Part shown: positions 62,598 through 64,000 of the stretch, piece after piece
Layout of the letters: each line of letters starts with the position of its first letter
How positions within the stretch are numbered: position 1 is the first letter of the stretch
Source of the DNA: Cytophagaceae bacterium
GTDB taxonomy: Bacteria > Bacteroidota > Bacteroidia > Cytophagales > Flexibacteraceae
DNA: 64,000 nt
Direction: 5' to 3'
NCBI GenBank assembly: GCA_027485575.1
Contig: JAIXQU010000101.1
Location: forward strand, 1 to 64,000
The notes under the pieces: model-generated
Database searches by the model: none
What the model was told of the DNA's origin: nothing
Seen by the model: only the letters and a program-made list of their open reading frames with translations
Made by a program: the position numbers and the translations under genes

Positions 62598-63353
62598 CTA
62601 TGATTTTCTATTAAAAACAGTAGCTGAAGCCTGCGCAAGTGGCATCAGGAGAACTTCAGCAATGTTTACATGTTTTGGCGCTTGAATCATATAAACGATT
62701 ACCTCGGCAACATCCTTTCCTGTTAATGGTTCCACACCTTTATACACTTGTTTGGCTCTTTCTGCATCACCTTTAAACCTGACCAACGAAAATTCAGTCT
62801 CCACCATTCCCGGCTTAATTTCACTTACTTTTATTCCCTCCTGATTCAGGTCGATCCTCAGGCATTCCGTAATCATTGAAACTGCTGACTTGGAAGCACA
62901 ATACAAGGATCCTTTGGGATAGGCTTGTTGTCCTGCAATGCTGCTCACATTAATTATATGCCCGGATTTATTATTCAGCATTCCAGGCAAAACGGCCTCC
63001 GTAACGGCTACAAGTCCTTTAATATTGATGTCAATCATTGCCTCCCAATCTTCCCATTTTCCATCCTGGAACAGGTCCATACCATGCGCATTTCCGGCAT
63101 TATTGACCAGCACATCAATCTTTTTCCAATCTTCAGGCAATCCATCAATATTGGACCGGATTTCCGCTCTCTTTCTCACATCAAAGCAAAGGGTGTAAAT
63201 TCTTTCATTATTAAATTCAGTTTGTAATGCCTTAAGCTTTTCCTCCCTGCGACCGGTCGCAATGATGAAATACCCATTTGAATGGAGAATTCTTGCGGTT
63301 TCAAGGCCGATTCCAGAAGTGGCTCCTGTTATTAAAACTATTCTTTTGTCCAT
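62598..63353 (-). CDS. Short-chain dehydrogenase/reductase (SDR), YdfG-like
   Basis: A 251-residue classical SDR. NAD(P) site ITGATSGIGLETARIL, then NNAGNAHGM, catalytic Ser in NVSSIAGQQAYP and YCASKSAV (Tyr and Lys). ATGRREEKL suggests NADP preference (basic residues after strand 2). The start used is MDKRIVL at 63353; a longer frame to 63380 is less likely. The family resembles YdfG, which reduces short 3-hydroxy acids or amino acids. Confidence 0.93.
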   Translation of the reverse strand: MDKRIVLITGATSGIGLETARILHSNGYFIIATGRREEKLKALQTEFNNERIYTLCFDVRKRAEIRSNIDGLPEDWKKIDVLVNNAGNAHGMDLFQDGKWEDWEAMIDINIKGLVAVTEAVLPGMLNNKSGHIINVSSIAGQQAYPKGSLYCASKSAVSMITECLRIDLNQEGIKVSEIKPGMVETEFSLVRFKGDAERAKQVYKGVEPLTGKDVAEVIVYMIQAPKHVNIAEVLLMPLAQASATVFNRKS

Positions 63354-63484
63354 GAAATTTAAAAATGAATTGGCTTGCAAATTTGGTCAATTAAAAGAAA
63401 TAACAATTTACCTCTTGGTAATATTCTAATCTTTACTTTTACAGTTGAAAAAGAAAAGGATAGAATTTAAAATCATATATCTTA

Positions 63485-64000
63485 TTGGTAGAAAAGACAA
63501 TAACTCTTGAAAATGTTTCACTTGTTGATTTTTTGGGAGTCGAAAACAAGAATCTTAAGGAAATTTCACAGGCATTTCCTGAAAGTAAAATCATAAGCAG
63601 AGGAAATGAAATCCGTATCAGAGGAACTGGTGCTGAGATAATTAAAATTTCAGATATTTTGACAAGTCTGTTGGAGTATTACAACCAATATGGAAAGATC
63701 TCCGAAGAAAAGATTAAGTCACTAATCAAACAAGATCAGTTGGCCACCGAGGTTGAAGGCCAGGAAGATGTCATCGTTTATTCTGCCAAAGGGTTTCCTG
63801 TAAAAGCCAGGACCCCTAATCAACGAAGAATGGTTGAGGCCTCGCAAAAGCACGATATGGTTTTTGCCACTGGCCCGGCTGGGACAGGGAAGACCTATAC
63901 TGCGGTAGCAATTGCGGTCCGGGCTTTAAAAAACAAAGAAGTTAAGAAAATAATCATCACACGGCCTGCCGTAGAAGCGGGTGAAAACCTTGGATTTCTT
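63485..64000 (+). CDS. phoH: PhoH family ATPase, N-terminal part (runs off the right edge)
   Basis: The first 172 codons, cut by the window end. It starts at TTG (LVEKTITLENVSLVDFLG). An N-terminal KH-like domain (SKIISRGNEIRIRGTG) is followed by the PhoH P-loop ATPase: ARTPNQRRMVEASQKHDMVFATGPAGTGKT, then IIITRPAVEAGENLGFL. Walker A is GPAGTGKT. PhoH proteins have RNA-helicase-like roles in RNA metabolism and phosphate stress. Divergent from the SDR gene across 131 bases. Confidence 0.93.
   Translation, partial: MVEKTITLENVSLVDFLGVENKNLKEISQAFPESKIISRGNEIRIRGTGAEIIKISDILTSLLEYYNQYGKISEEKIKSLIKQDQLATEVEGQEDVIVYSAKGFPVKARTPNQRRMVEASQKHDMVFATGPAGTGKTYTAVAIAVRALKNKEVKKIIITRPAVEAGENLGFL

Noticed and set aside
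1-64000. tRNA, rRNA, CRISPR arrays, insertion sequences
   Set aside because: I saw no cloverleaf with CCA-type ends, no conserved rRNA block, no regularly spaced identical repeats and no transposase. Small RNA genes could have been missed by eye.

Overview
The window looks like chromosomal DNA from a Bacteroidota (Flavobacteriia/Cytophagia-type, most likely Cytophagales) bacterium. The evidence is moderately AT-rich sequence, almost no Shine-Dalgarno sites, several exact TAnnTTTG minus-7 boxes (two with a TTG minus-33 element), a long NusB-type protein in a nusB/ytxH/DUF1573/yajC/ybbR/coaE operon, a large SecA, GWxTD, DUF1573 and reg_prop proteins, and lipoproteins with simple lipoboxes. Most genes are housekeeping. 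I see no tRNA, rRNA, CRISPR array, insertion sequence or prophage.

Layout. 1-9.3 kb: tail of an MBOAT-type acyltransferase, a hybrid histidine kinase, secA, a multi-pass membrane protein, hemF and def. 9.5-14.2 kb: a VOC protein, an S9 peptidase, an ABC exporter and a small lipoprotein. 14.5-19.1 kb (minus strand): a VAO-type flavoprotein paired with a methyltransferase, a DinB protein and an M28 peptidase. 19.2-23.1 kb: the nusB-to-coaE operon, with a YbbR/CdaR-like protein. 23.1-27.8 kb: envelope genes, including a compact minus-strand four-gene operon (LolA-like, secreted YidD-like, and two tandem TPR proteins with membrane ends) that has its own promoter box and an intrinsic terminator at each side. 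A TM2-domain gene faces it across a shared terminator. This operon is the best candidate here for an undescribed system. 27.9-33.9 kb: typA, nrdA, a TPR lipoprotein and the diadenylate cyclase cdaA.

34.0-41.4 kb is the most accessory-looking part. It holds a TetR regulator, an ABC1/AarF kinase preceded by three hairpin repeats with compensating changes, a DVDD-containing protein, anmK, debris of a CHAT-domain gene and of a reg_prop sensor, an ATPase with a repeat/palindrome promoter, and a PrsW-like protease. 41.4-49.5 kb is envelope-sugar metabolism: kdsA and kdsD (Kdo precursor synthesis) converge on six minus-strand genes (five glycosyltransferases and a methyltransferase), followed by pgk. 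49.6-56.2 kb: a GWxTD protein, small proteins, a toxin-antitoxin pair, a GT9 heptosyltransferase and priA. 56.3-64 kb: an oligopeptidase B-like lipoprotein, ftsX, a beta-barrel protein, a zinc-ribbon/Nif3 pair, an SDR and the start of phoH.

All assignments come from reading the sequence and recognising motifs. No database search or folding program was run.
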